Shown here one piece after another: positions 17,143-25,308 of a stretch of 64,000 nucleotides of DNA (its first letter is position 1; every line of letters begins with the position of its first letter). The notes beneath the pieces were generated by a model that saw nothing but the letters and a program-made list of their open reading frames with translations, made no database searches and was not told the DNA's origin. The stretch comes from Candidatus Flexicrinis affinis. GTDB taxonomy: Bacteria; Chloroflexota; Anaerolineae; Aggregatilineales; Phototrophicaceae. A program made the translations under genes and the position numbers. The DNA lies in contig JADJWE010000006.1 in assembly GCA_016716525.1 (NCBI GenBank), positions 62,001-126,000 on the forward strand, read 5' to 3'.

Positions 17143-18063
17143 ATGATCACCGGCTCGCTGGTCCCTAACATCACACTGTTCGACGCCGATGGCAAACCGG
17201 ATCTCGCCAAAACGTCCTGGCACATGCGCTGGATGTTCGAGCGCGGTGTTGACGGCCTGTTTCTGACCGGGTCTTACGGCGCCGGCCCGCTTATGACAAT
17301 TGAGGAGCGCACGTCGATCTTCGAGGTCGCCAAGTCGGCCGCAGCGGACTTCGACGGCAAGGTGCTGATCGGGCACGTCGGCTGCATCGACACGGCATCC
17401 ACGATTGCGTTGGCCAAGCAAGCCCAACGAATCGGACTGACAGCAGTTGGCGCCGTGCCGCCGTTCTACTACAAGCACAGTGAAGACCTGATTCTCCAGT
17501 TCTATCGCGACTTGATCGAGTCGACATCGCTGCCGGTTTTTGCCTATAACAATCCCGAGACGTCACGCTTTGCCTTCACGTTGGGAACGGTGCGCAAACT
17601 GCAGGACATGGGGCTTGCTGGCATGAAGGACAGCCCGCTGGACGTAGGCTTTGTCAGCCGCGCGTTCTACGAAAGCAAACTCAAGGGGCTGAAGTTCCAG
17701 ATCATCCTCGGTACGTCGAAGGGGTGGCTCCCGTTCTATCAAATGGGCGTGCGCGCCATGATCGCCGGTATGAGTAACTGGGCGCCTGAGATCATGACGG
17801 CGCTCACCCACGCCACGTTCGCCGGCGATATGGACCGGGCCGAGCGGCTGTACGTACTGATGATGGACTTGAGCTCCAAGATGCACTTCACCGACAGCAC
17901 GATTGCGTCGCAGATGGCGCTCTATGCGCGCGGTTATGATCCGGGATTTGCGCGCAAACCGATGTCCGTCCCTGCACTGGATAGCCCGAAATACGCGGAG
18001 ATCAAGGGCTGGCTGGAAGCTGCGTTTGCTGAGGCTGGGCTTGCACTTGACGCCGGACAGTAG
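17143..18063 (+). CDS. Dihydrodipicolinate synthase/N-acetylneuraminate lyase family aldolase
   Basis: 306 aa class I barrel. Tyr135 in YNNPET and the Schiff-base Lys162 in GMKDSP are in place. The GTTGE loop of DapA is replaced by GSYGAGPLM, so this is not a lysine-pathway enzyme but a 2-keto-3-deoxy sugar acid aldolase or dehydratase type. Strong ribosome site AAGGAG. Last gene of the rightward operon; with a gluconokinase-like kinase and lactonase-like propeller it suggests an aldonate route. Confidence 0.87.
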   Translation: MITGSLVPNITLFDADGKPDLAKTSWHMRWMFERGVDGLFLTGSYGAGPLMTIEERTSIFEVAKSAAADFDGKVLIGHVGCIDTASTIALAKQAQRIGLTAVGAVPPFYYKHSEDLILQFYRDLIESTSLPVFAYNNPETSRFAFTLGTVRKLQDMGLAGMKDSPLDVGFVSRAFYESKLKGLKFQIILGTSKGWLPFYQMGVRAMIAGMSNWAPEIMTALTHATFAGDMDRAERLYVLMMDLSSKMHFTDSTIASQMALYARGYDPGFARKPMSVPALDSPKYAEIKGWLEAAFAEAGLALDAGQ

Positions 18064-18068
18064 CGAAG

Positions 18069-18097
18069 CGATCACGTGACCATTGGGAACGTGATCG
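18069..18097 (+). terminator. Hairpin after the aldolase gene
   Basis: Nine-bp perfect stem CGATCACGT / ACGTGATCG with an 11-nt loop, starting 6 nt past the stop. No T tract. Further short hairpins follow up to the insertion sequence (18106-18116, 18136-18161, 18170-18183). Confidence 0.45.
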
Positions 18098-18204
18098 GAC
18101 ACCGGACTGGGCCAGTAACTACCCCATCTGTGCTACCAGTCAGAAGTTGAGCAAAGACTGGCCGATGTGGCGCAATGTTGCGCACGGTAACCACCCCGTC
18201 TTTG

Positions 18205-18226
18205 GGCTCTTGCTCACTTTGTGTGC
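18205..18226 (+). repeat. Left terminal inverted repeat of the ISL3 element
   Basis: 22 bp, exact reverse complement of 19851-19872. Starts GGCTCTTGCTCACTTTGTGT. Confidence 0.92.
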
Positions 18227-18264
18227 AGGGAGAAGGAACTGGGCTATCGTGATGCGAAAACACG

Positions 18265-19850
18265 ATGGTCGAATTTCCCTACCTCCAGTCAGCGCAGTGT
18301 CGAGTTGAGCGCGTCACGTATAGGGACGGAATTTGCCAGGTCGAAGTGCAGACAATGACACATGCGTGTTGTTGCCCGGTCTGCGGCGTGACGTCAACGA
18401 ACATTCACAGCTATCGTCAGCGGTTCGTGAAGGATTTGCCCATAGGCGAACACGGCGTGATATTGAGCGTACGAACCAAACGCTTTCGCTGTCGCAATCC
18501 GGAGTGTCCACAAGTCACGTTTGTGGAAGAGATCCCGGGCGTGGTGGCCCGACATGCGCGCCGCACGGCCAGGCTTAGTACGGTGTTGTGGCACATCGGA
18601 CAGGTTGCAGGCGGACAGGCTGGTGCGCGCCTGACGCGCCAACTGCACCTGGCGGTCAGTCGCGCGACGCTTCTGCGCATCGTGCGCCAACATCCCAACG
18701 CGCCGTCGCCGTCGCCGACCATTATCGGCATCGACGACTGGGCCAAGCGGAAGGGGCAGCGTTACGGCACCATTGTGGTAGATCTCGAGCGCCACCGCGT
18801 AGTGGACCTACTGGAAGACCGCGACGCGGAAACGGTGGTCGAGTGGCTGCGAACGTATCCTCAGATCCGGGTCGTTGCGCGCGACCGCTCCCCACAATAC
18901 GCGCAGGCGGTCGCCGAGGGTGCACCGTGGGCGATCCAGGTTGCAGATCGCTGGCACCTGCTGAAGAACCTGTCGGAGATGGTGCAGCGCGTACTGCTCG
19001 AGCGCCTGCCGCGCATGACCCTGAAAGTCCAGTCCTCCGCCTATGCGAACGCACCTCGTGAGAAGTTCCCACGGGCGGCGTCCGATCTGCGTACGAGCGC
19101 GGCGGTTCGGGCACGGCGGATGCGTGAGTACATTCAGGTCCAGCAGCTCCGCCAGCACGGGCACAGCGAACGGCGGATTGCCCGCGTACTGGGGATGAGT
19201 CGCGGTAAGGTGCATCGCCTGTATCACGCCAAGACGGTTCCGGAACGCCGCAGCGCCTACGTCCCAAGCATGTTGGACCCGTTTATCGGCTATCTGAAAC
19301 AGCGCGTGGCCACGGGCTGTACCAACGCGCAGCAGCTGTGGCGTGAACTTCGCGACCGCGGCTATCCCGGCGCGTCCGGTCAAGTCGCCAAATGGGTGCA
19401 CAACCAGCGTCACCGCCCCCACAATCCACAGGTGTCGTCCGATGCAATGACGGAGGTTCGCCTCCCGACCTTGCCGACGTGTGTGCGTGTCTTGACCGCT
19501 GATCCTAACTGTCCCCCGAGGACTCATCCGTTCTGACCCGTCTTCAGCAGGATGCTGGATTGGCGGGTTTGTACCTGTTGGCTCAGCACTTCATGACCAT
19601 GGACCGCCAGATGCAACCGGATGGATTGAATGCGTGGGTTGACACCTGTTCTCACAGCCCGGTAGCGGCACTACGGCACTTTGCCGCTTCCATCTCACAG
19701 GACTTCGCTGCGGTCCGAGCCGCCCTCGAACTGCCGTGGAGCAACGGTCAGACGGAAGGCCAAATCCACCGGCTCAAGATGCTCAAACGGCAGAGGTATG
19801 GTCGCACCAAACTGGACCTCTTGCGCTTGAGGATCCTCTATTCCCCGTGA
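18265..19850 (+). pseudogene. ISL3-family transposase, split by a frameshift
   Basis: The first part (18265-19536, 423 aa) has the zinc-ribbon CCPVCGV...CRNPECPQ, the DDE domain start GIDDWAKRKG and the second Asp region VVARDRSPQYAQ, plus VADRWHLLKNL and a helix-turn-helix. Near 19510-19520 (a run of five C) the frame shifts by one base; the second part (read from the GAGGACTC at about 19517, to 19850) continues with EDSSVLTRLQQD and ends with LPWSNGQTEGQIHRLK, which carries the catalytic Glu. Neither piece alone has the whole DDE triad. A sequencing slip at the C run or programmed shifting could also explain it. Confidence 0.88.
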
Positions 19851-19872
19851 GCACACAAAGTGAGCAAGAGCC
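19851..19872 (-). repeat. Right terminal inverted repeat of the ISL3 element
   Basis: 22 bp, exact reverse complement of the left terminal repeat. It directly follows the transposase stop. Confidence 0.92.
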
Positions 19873-19977
19873 TTCCCGTGTTATCCTGTGGGAAGGAGTA
19901 ACGTAGCCTCCGCGACGGTACTCCGAGGTGGGTTGAGAGAGTCATGTCCTCTCTTGGCCCACCGCAAAGTCAACGTT
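19871..19977 (+). other. Hairpin-rich intergenic segment, possible structured RNA
   Basis: Consecutive stems: CCTTCCC/GGGAAGG (19871-19896), GGAGTA/TACTCC (19895-19924), GGTGGG..GAGAG/CTCTC..CCCACC (about 19927-19963) and a short GCAA/TTGC stem after it. The order and lack of an ORF suggest a structured transcript or remnant, but there is no known family match that I recognise. Confidence 0.3.
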
Positions 19978-20105
19978 GCAGCCAGGAGGTCGTCAGTAAC
20001 GCAAACCGTGCGTACTGAGGAAATGCAATACGGCGGAAGAATTCAGCGATCGGGGTATTGAGGGGCGCTGTCGGTTCGGCGGGATTCTCCTCGAAGGCAC
20101 AAACG

Positions 20106-20129
20106 ACAGGCCGCGATTTCGCGGCCTGT
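20106..20129 (-). terminator. Terminator of the ddl gene
   Basis: Ten-bp perfect stem ACAGGCCGCG / CGCGGCCTGT with an ATTT loop, about 10 nt beyond the ddl stop (20139). A short T-rich stretch (GTTTGTG) follows on the minus strand. Confidence 0.65.
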
Positions 20130-20138
20130 GTGATTCTG

Positions 20139-21374
20139 CTAAGCGTTGACGGGCGTAGGCTTGGGGGAAGCTGTCGACTTGGCGCCCTTCAACCCCTTGA
20201 GGCCGCCACGCTGCTGGGTAAGCTGCACCAGATTCGACTGGTAGTCGAACGACGTGCGGCGCTTCTCGGCCCCGGCGTTCTGTGCCAGCGTCACCAACCG
20301 GTCGACGACGTCGGCGTTGCTCATTCCGGTTTCGCTCCACAGATAGAACGCCAGCGAGCCGGGCATGGTGTTGATCTCGTTGAGGAAGACATCCTCACCG
20401 CGCACGAGGAAGTCGATGCGGGCGATTCCGCGCCCTTCGATCGCCGCGAGCGCCTGCTTAGCGATCGACTGGACGCGCTCGGTCTGCTCCGGCGACAGCG
20501 GCGCGGGGATCAGCCGCTCGGCCGATTTCATGCCCTCACCGCCGCGCATGTACTTGTCCTCGTACGTCAGGAACTCCGCCCAACCCTTCGGCTGTTCGAG
20601 TACGGACGCAGTGAAACCGGTGTCGTCTCCCATCACCGCGCAGTTGATCTCGACGCAATCGACAACGGCGGGTTCGACGATCACGCGCCGATCGAAACTG
20701 GTGGCGACCTCGATCGTCGCGCGCAGCAGGGCCCGATCGTTGACGCGACCGACACCGATACTGCTGCCGAGCGTCACCGGCTTCACGAACAGCGGATAAC
20801 TCATCCGCTCCTCGATGCGCGCCAACACCGCTTCGGAGTCGTCCTGCCATTCAGCACGCGTAAACACCACGTCGTCCACGACCGGCACGCCGGACTGACG
20901 CAGCACGACCTTCGTCAGCGCCTTGTCGTTGCCTAGCGCCGAGGCCAGCACGCCACATCCGACATACGGGATGTCGGCCAACTCGAACAGCCCTTGCAGC
21001 GTGCCATCTTCGCCGTGCGACCCGTGTATGGCCGGAAACAGCACGTCGATGCGTTGAATGGTGCTGCGCTGGAACCATCCGGTCAGCGGCTTAATGATCA
21101 GGCCGTGATGCTGCGTGCTCGGCGAGAGCACGACCGGCTCGACGCCTTTGATGCTCGTGACATCGCCGGTGTAACTGTCCAGCACCTTGAGCGGTTCGCC
21201 GGTGAACCACCGCCCATCGCGGGTGATGTAGACGGCGACCACGTCATACCGCGCCGCGTCGAACGCGCGCATGATCTGGCTGCCGGTGATGATCGAAACG
21301 TCGTGTTCTACGCTGCGGCCGCCGAAGATCACGGCGACTGTCGTCTTGCGTCTTGCGCCCATTGCTGCCCCCAC
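20139..21374 (-). CDS. ddl: D-alanine--D-alanine ligase
   Basis: 411 aa; a second ATG (21362, MGARRKTT) is an alternative start. The N-domain motif AVIFGGRSVEHDVS, the hinge HGSHGEDGTLQG, the ATP-grasp phosphate loop KPVTLGSSIGVGRV, and the C-terminal FLNEINTMPGS are all present. It joins two D-Ala for peptidoglycan precursors in the cytoplasm. About 40 residues beyond the usual end are Lys/Pro-rich. Single-gene unit with its own terminator. Confidence 0.96.
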   Translation of the reverse strand: MGAAMGARRKTTVAVIFGGRSVEHDVSIITGSQIMRAFDAARYDVVAVYITRDGRWFTGEPLKVLDSYTGDVTSIKGVEPVVLSPSTQHHGLIIKPLTGWFQRSTIQRIDVLFPAIHGSHGEDGTLQGLFELADIPYVGCGVLASALGNDKALTKVVLRQSGVPVVDDVVFTRAEWQDDSEAVLARIEERMSYPLFVKPVTLGSSIGVGRVNDRALLRATIEVATSFDRRVIVEPAVVDCVEINCAVMGDDTGFTASVLEQPKGWAEFLTYEDKYMRGGEGMKSAERLIPAPLSPEQTERVQSIAKQALAAIEGRGIARIDFLVRGEDVFLNEINTMPGSLAFYLWSETGMSNADVVDRLVTLAQNAGAEKRRTSFDYQSNLVQLTQQRGGLKGLKGAKSTASPKPTPVNA

Positions 21375-21449
21375 TCTGCGTGCTGCAACGAGGCAACTAT
21401 CCGCGCAAAGCCGGCGCTCGTCAAGGGCGCTTGGTAGTCGCGCGCCCTA

Positions 21450-22031
21450 TCAGAACAGGCCGCCAGATCCGCTCGTCTGACTCATGAACACGGCAAAGAG
21501 AACACACAACAGCACAAACACGGCCACTCCCGCCGCGATCATCAGCCGTGTGCGCCGGATCGACCCGCTGAGCAGTCCCGCTGCAATGGTCACGAACTGC
21601 TGGACACCTTCTTCAAACGGATTTCCGCCGCCAAGCATCACCCAAGCAGTGCGTGGCATCGCGCGAAGCGGGGGCGGAAGGGCGTTCGCAGGCGGCATCT
21701 CCAGCCCGCCAACCAGCGCGAAGTAGGTGCCGTTCGGACGCATCTTGAGTGCCGCGGCGATCTCTATGCGCAGCGGATCCTCGCGGTCGTCCAGCAGCCC
21801 GCGGCCGAGCGCGTCGCCCGAACTTATGAAGTCAGGTCCGAGTACGACGATCACGCCGGCCGACCGTGCGATTGTCGCCGCGACCTCCTGCCGGTAACCA
21901 GTCGCACCGCGCAGACCGGAAATCTCCGTCACGATGCGCTGTGGCCCGTGCGCGGCGACGAGCGCATCAACGACGTGCTTGACCTGCGGGTGCGGATTCG
22001 TGCGGCGGTAAACGACAAACACATGAGCCAC
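21450..22031 (-). CDS. TIR-like domain protein with C-terminal membrane anchor
   Basis: 193 aa. The N-terminal half resembles a bacterial TIR/TIR-like fold: VFVVYRRTNPH first strand, the GVIVVLGPDF strand, and DPLRIEIAAALKM helix. One strongly hydrophobic helix near 160-182 (IAAGVAVFVLLCVLFAVFM) and a short Gly-rich tail follow. I cannot see a sure NADase catalytic Glu by eye. Encoded downstream of a PadR/membrane pair. Signalling or defence roles are possible, not shown. Confidence 0.6.
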   Translation of the reverse strand: MAHVFVVYRRTNPHPQVKHVVDALVAAHGPQRIVTEISGLRGATGYRQEVAATIARSAGVIVVLGPDFISSGDALGRGLLDDREDPLRIEIAAALKMRPNGTYFALVGGLEMPPANALPPPLRAMPRTAWVMLGGGNPFEEGVQQFVTIAAGLLSGSIRRTRLMIAAGVAVFVLLCVLFAVFMSQTSGSGGLF

Positions 22032-22076
22032 AGACAGGTGCCCTCATTTGAATTTGGACGGGCCATTATACGCCGC

Positions 22077-22490
22077 CTATGTAAAGATCAGCGCGCCGCC
22101 CAGCCCAATCGTGCCGACCGCGAGGCACAGCGCCCCGCCGTACAAGATGGAGATCAGGCGTCCGGGCCGCTTGGATTTGCCAGTAGGCGCGCCGAGGAAG
22201 AACCCGGCGGACATCAGGATCGGGGCGGCAAACAGCAGGATGCGGATGCCCCACTCAATGACGCTCGACACCGCAATCGAATCGGCGGCGATCTGGCCGA
22301 CGATCGCTAGGATAACCAGCACGCCAGCGTGGGCGTGGCCGGCACGGAAGTATGCGGCTTGTTCTGCCGACGTGATGACTGAATTCGGGTTGCCGAGCTG
22401 CGAGAGCAAGAAACGCCCGCCAAACTCGATTGTCGGAATACTGATAAACGCGAGACCGATCATCAACTGCGCTGCATCCGATAACACCAT
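22077..22490 (-). CDS. Hypothetical integral membrane protein
   Basis: 137 aa with four hydrophobic segments (about 8-20, 50-68, 78-98, 112-135). A GHAHAGVLVIL stretch in the second helix has two His that could bind a cofactor. It follows the PadR gene by 18 nt, so the two form an operon, a common arrangement where PadR controls its neighbouring membrane protein. Function unknown. Confidence 0.7.
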   Translation of the reverse strand: MVLSDAAQLMIGLAFISIPTIEFGGRFLLSQLGNPNSVITSAEQAAYFRAGHAHAGVLVILAIVGQIAADSIAVSSVIEWGIRILLFAAPILMSAGFFLGAPTGKSKRPGRLISILYGGALCLAVGTIGLGGALIFT

Positions 22491-22508
22491 GCCGCCCTCC
22501 GGTTCAGG

Positions 22509-23060
22509 CTAACTGCGTTCGAGCTGCTCAATCGTCTCGCTCAGCCACTGCACGTACATCTGCTCGTAAAGCAGGCCGAAACGCAAGGTGGCGCCCCAGA
22601 GCGCTGCTTCACGGCGCAAGACATCGCGCGGCATGTTTGCCGGGTGCAGGTCGTCAGCCGATAGCCGTTCGTACAACCGCAGCTTGGCGGTGTGCAGCGT
22701 GCGCTGAAGGCGCAGTTCGTCCAGCACGTCGTCCGTGGTGCGCTGGCCGCTGAAGAACAACCGCACCAGCAGGTCTTCCTTCGCGGCGACCGGCTCGGTT
22801 AGCGGCTGGGCCAACCACTCGCGTAAGGCCTCCTGCCCTACCGCCGTGATGTGATACACACGCCGGTTGAGCTTGTCGCCTGCGTCGGCGACCTCGTCCG
22901 AACGGACCAGCCCGTCGCGTTCCAACTGACGAAGCGTGGTGTAGATCTGGCTGTGATACGCATGCCAGAAATGCCCGGTGGATTCGTCCATGAACACTTT
23001 GAGCTGGTAGCCCGTCTGGGGGCAGTAGTTCAGGAAACCAAGCAAGATGAATTTGAGCAT
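22509..23060 (-). CDS. PadR-family transcriptional regulator
   Basis: 183 aa. The PadR winged helix is visible (GYQLKVFMDE, FWHAYHSQIYTTLRQLERDGLV, then RRVYHITAVGQEALREWLA) and a C-terminal helical Vir-like dimerisation region with QRTLHTAKLRLYERL. The promoter puts transcription start at or next to the ATG, so the message is probably leaderless. A PadR-type operator overlaps the -35 box, which indicates autorepression of this gene and the membrane gene behind it. Confidence 0.93.
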   Translation of the reverse strand: MLKFILLGFLNYCPQTGYQLKVFMDESTGHFWHAYHSQIYTTLRQLERDGLVRSDEVADAGDKLNRRVYHITAVGQEALREWLAQPLTEPVAAKEDLLVRLFFSGQRTTDDVLDELRLQRTLHTAKLRLYERLSADDLHPANMPRDVLRREAALWGATLRFGLLYEQMYVQWLSETIEQLERS

Positions 23061-23066
23061 GGCGTC

Positions 23067-23095
23067 AGTCTATCATTGTGTGTTTTATATGTCAA
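23067..23095 (-). promoter_or_regulatory. Promoter of the PadR operon, leaderless
   Basis: Minus strand TTGACA (23095-23090), 17-bp spacer, TAGACT (23072-23067). The expected start is 6-8 nt further, at the A of the ATG at 23060. No ribosome site precedes the ATG. Confidence 0.75.
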
Positions 23096-23107
23096 TAGTG
23101 ACATATA
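23086..23107. promoter_or_regulatory. PadR operator
   Basis: Perfect 9-bp inverted repeat TATATGTCA / TGACATATA around ATAG. It contains ATGT-N8-ACAT, the recognised PadR-family binding consensus, and overlaps the -35 box of the PadR promoter. Confidence 0.8.
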
Positions 23108-23114
23108 TAGAGCG

Positions 23115-23840
23115 TCACAAGCCGTCAATCCACGTGGTTAAATGCTCCGCGACCGCCGAAGGACGCTCAAGCTGGAGCATGTGGCCCGCGCCTTCGATCA
23201 AATGCAGTTCTGCGCCGGGGATCGCAGACGCAATCGCTTCGCTCAGTTTCGGCGGGGTCATGCGGTCCGCCGTGCCACACAACACCAGAGTCGGCATACG
23301 GATGGCGTCGAGCCACGGACGCGCGTCAAACGCGTTCGCGGCCTGATAATCGCGCGCGACGACAATCGGCCGCTGGCGTGGACCTCGCTTGGACGGGTCG
23401 CCGGCCCACAGGTATTCAAGCAGAAACGCGTCGAGCGTGTCCGGATCGTCTTCGGCACGGCGTAGAATCTCCGGATTCACCCTGAGCCGCGCGCCGGTAG
23501 AGATCAGTGCCATGCCGAGCATCCGGTCAGGGTGCTGATGCGCAAACGTGAGCGCCACCGCCCCACCCATACTGTGACCGCACACGACAGCCCGGTCGAT
23601 CTCCAGCGCGTCGAGCAGCGCGGCGAGGTCAGCGGCGTGCTCGGCCATGTCGGCGTGACCGTCCCCGGCCGACTTGTAGTGTCCGCTCAGGTCGACCGCG
23701 AGGCTCCCGACCTGTCGCACCGCCCGCGGCCAGTCCAAGTGCGTCCCACCTGCGCCGTGCACCAGAACGACCACCGGCCGGTCGTCACGGCGGTGATCCG
23801 TAAGATACAGCGCACCGCGCGCGGTCTCGATCAGCGGCAT
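23115..23840 (-). CDS. Alpha/beta-hydrolase fold protein
   Basis: 241 aa from the ATG at 23840; the frame could start at 23885, but that would overlap the divergent holA. Oxyanion motif VHGAGGTHLDWP, nucleophile elbow CGHSMGG, Asp in CGTADRMTPP and the final His in IEGAGHMLQLE give a full Ser-Asp-His triad. Short cytoplasmic hydrolase of unknown substrate. Only 28 bp separate its start from that of holA, so promoters overlap. Confidence 0.88.
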   Translation of the reverse strand: MPLIETARGALYLTDHRRDDRPVVVLVHGAGGTHLDWPRAVRQVGSLAVDLSGHYKSAGDGHADMAEHAADLAALLDALEIDRAVVCGHSMGGAVALTFAHQHPDRMLGMALISTGARLRVNPEILRRAEDDPDTLDAFLLEYLWAGDPSKRGPRQRPIVVARDYQAANAFDARPWLDAIRMPTLVLCGTADRMTPPKLSEAIASAIPGAELHLIEGAGHMLQLERPSAVAEHLTTWIDGL

Positions 23841-23868
23841 GGTATACTCCTCTCCCGGGGAGACAACA

Positions 23869-24840
23869 ATGGCCGGGCCAACCAAGACATTCTACATCTT
23901 CTACGGCGCCGACGATATCGCCCTGCGCGACACGCTGAACAAGATGCGCAGCGCGATGGGCGACTACGGCGACATGAACACCAGCGAATTCGAAGGCCCG
24001 TCGACCAGCGTGCCGGAGATCCTCAACGCGGTGTCGTCGTACCCGTTCCTGAGCGACCGGCGCCTGGTTATCGTGCGCGGGCTGCTGGCAGCGCTCACCG
24101 GAGACTCGGGGCGCAAGGCACAGGCTCAGCTTGCCGAGGCGATCGCCGACCTGCCCGAGCACGCGCGCCTCGTGTTGGTCGAAAGCGGCAAGATCGACGC
24201 TCGCAACGCCGTGCTGAAGGCCGCCACCGACCTGCCCAACGCCGTCGTGCGCGCGTTTGACGTCCCCGATGACGTGGCCGGATGGATCGTCAAGCGAGCC
24301 GAACTGTACGGCGTGACGATCGAGCCACGCGCCGCCGCCGCTCTCGCCGATGTCGCCGGCGCCGACCTGCACGCGCTCGACAGCGAACTGAGCAAGCTGG
24401 CCGACTACATCCATCCCAGCACCGACATCACCGAAGACGATGTCGCCGCAATTACGGCGTACGTGCCCGAGGCCAATATCTTCAAGCTGGTCGACGCGAT
24501 CGCCAAAGGCGACGGCAGCACCGCAATGCAGCTCTTCCATCGACTACTGCGACAGGAGAAGCAGAGCGAGTTTTCAATCTTCGGCATGATCATGCGTCAA
24601 TTCCGCCTGCTGATCCTCGCCCGCGAATTCATCGACACGGGCATCGGGGGAAGCCTTGCCGCAGCGACCGGTTCGCGCGGATTCGCTGCCGAGCAGTTCG
24701 GCAGGCTGGCACGCACGTTCACCGCGCCCGACCTCGAACGCATCCACCACCGTCTGCTCGACGCCGATATCGCGATGAAGACCGGCGAGATGTCGCCTCA
24801 GATGGCCATTGACCTGTTGATTGCCGATTTAAGCGACTAG
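23869..24840 (+). CDS. holA: DNA polymerase III subunit delta
   Basis: 323 aa from ATG 23869, with GGGGAGAC upstream as ribosome site; a start at 23839 is also open. Recognised by FYIFYGADDIALRDTL, SSYPFLSDRRLVIVRGL, the DIAAEP-like middle TAYVPEANIFKLVDAI, and the C-terminal FSIFGMIMRQFRLLILAREF. It loads the sliding clamp as part of the clamp loader. Size fits the family. Confidence 0.9.
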   Translation: MAGPTKTFYIFYGADDIALRDTLNKMRSAMGDYGDMNTSEFEGPSTSVPEILNAVSSYPFLSDRRLVIVRGLLAALTGDSGRKAQAQLAEAIADLPEHARLVLVESGKIDARNAVLKAATDLPNAVVRAFDVPDDVAGWIVKRAELYGVTIEPRAAAALADVAGADLHALDSELSKLADYIHPSTDITEDDVAAITAYVPEANIFKLVDAIAKGDGSTAMQLFHRLLRQEKQSEFSIFGMIMRQFRLLILAREFIDTGIGGSLAAATGSRGFAAEQFGRLARTFTAPDLERIHHRLLDADIAMKTGEMSPQMAIDLLIADLSD

Positions 24841-24918
24841 CGCGAAACCTTTTCCGCCAATTCGCGTATACACTATTGTCAACGCAAACTGTGAACACAC
24901 TTCGGAGGGAATCCGACC

Positions 24919-25254
24919 ATGGGAATCCTAATCGCAATCGTCGTCATCCTGTTGATCATCACGGTGATCGGTTGGACAGCCGCGTTCTTGGTTCAAATCG
25001 CCATTGCCGCCCTGTTCTGGGGCCTCGCAGGTTACCTGGCCAGCCGCATTATGGGTGGTGACGGCATGGGTATCGGCATGAACATCCTGCTCGGCCTCGT
25101 CGGTGGTGCGATCGGCAGCTTGCTCCTACGCGCGCTGAACCTGCAGGGCATCGGTGACATCTGGCTCGTCGGCAACATCATCACTGGCGTGATCGGCGCG
25201 GTCGTCGCCATTGCGGTGGTGCGCCTGTTCGGCAACAAGGCCTTCGGCCGTTAG
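24919..25254 (+). CDS. GlsB/YeaQ/YmgE-family small membrane protein
   Basis: 111 aa, four hydrophobic helices with Gly-zipper patterns (FWGLAGYLASRIMGG, GLVGGAIGSLLLR, ITGVIGAVVAIAVVRLFG). The family is stress-associated in many bacteria. A strong GGAGGG ribosome site precedes the ATG. An excellent terminator follows. Confidence 0.88.
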   Translation: MGILIAIVVILLIITVIGWTAAFLVQIAIAALFWGLAGYLASRIMGGDGMGIGMNILLGLVGGAIGSLLLRALNLQGIGDIWLVGNIITGVIGAVVAIAVVRLFGNKAFGR

Positions 25255-25274
25255 CCCCACCCCACCTCGGCTCA

Positions 25275-25301
25275 ACGAGGTCCGGTACCGGACCTCGTTT
25301 T
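25275..25301 (+). terminator. Intrinsic terminator after the GlsB-like gene
   Basis: A perfect 24-bp palindrome (ACGAGGTCCGG|TA|CCGGACCTCGT) followed by TTTT. It ends 20 nt after the stop and just before repeat copy 1. Confidence 0.9.
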
Positions 25302-25308
25302 GATTCTC

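Larger units (their letters stand above)
18205..19872 (+). mobile_element. ISL3-family insertion sequence, about 1.67 kb
   Basis: Bounded by perfect 22-bp terminal inverted repeats (18205-18226 and 19851-19872, beginning GGCTCTTGCTCAC, typical of ISL3). The interior is one transposase reading track broken by a frameshift. The flanking octamers (CGTCTTTG left, TTCCCGTG right) differ, so no target duplication remains; the insertion is old, rearranged, or one boundary changed. Confidence 0.9.

Noticed and set aside
19500..19560. Programmed frameshifting in the ISL3 transposase
   Set aside because: ISL3 transposases are normally one frame; the C5 run is not a typical slippery site with a downstream structure that I can see, so mutation or a sequencing slip is more likely.
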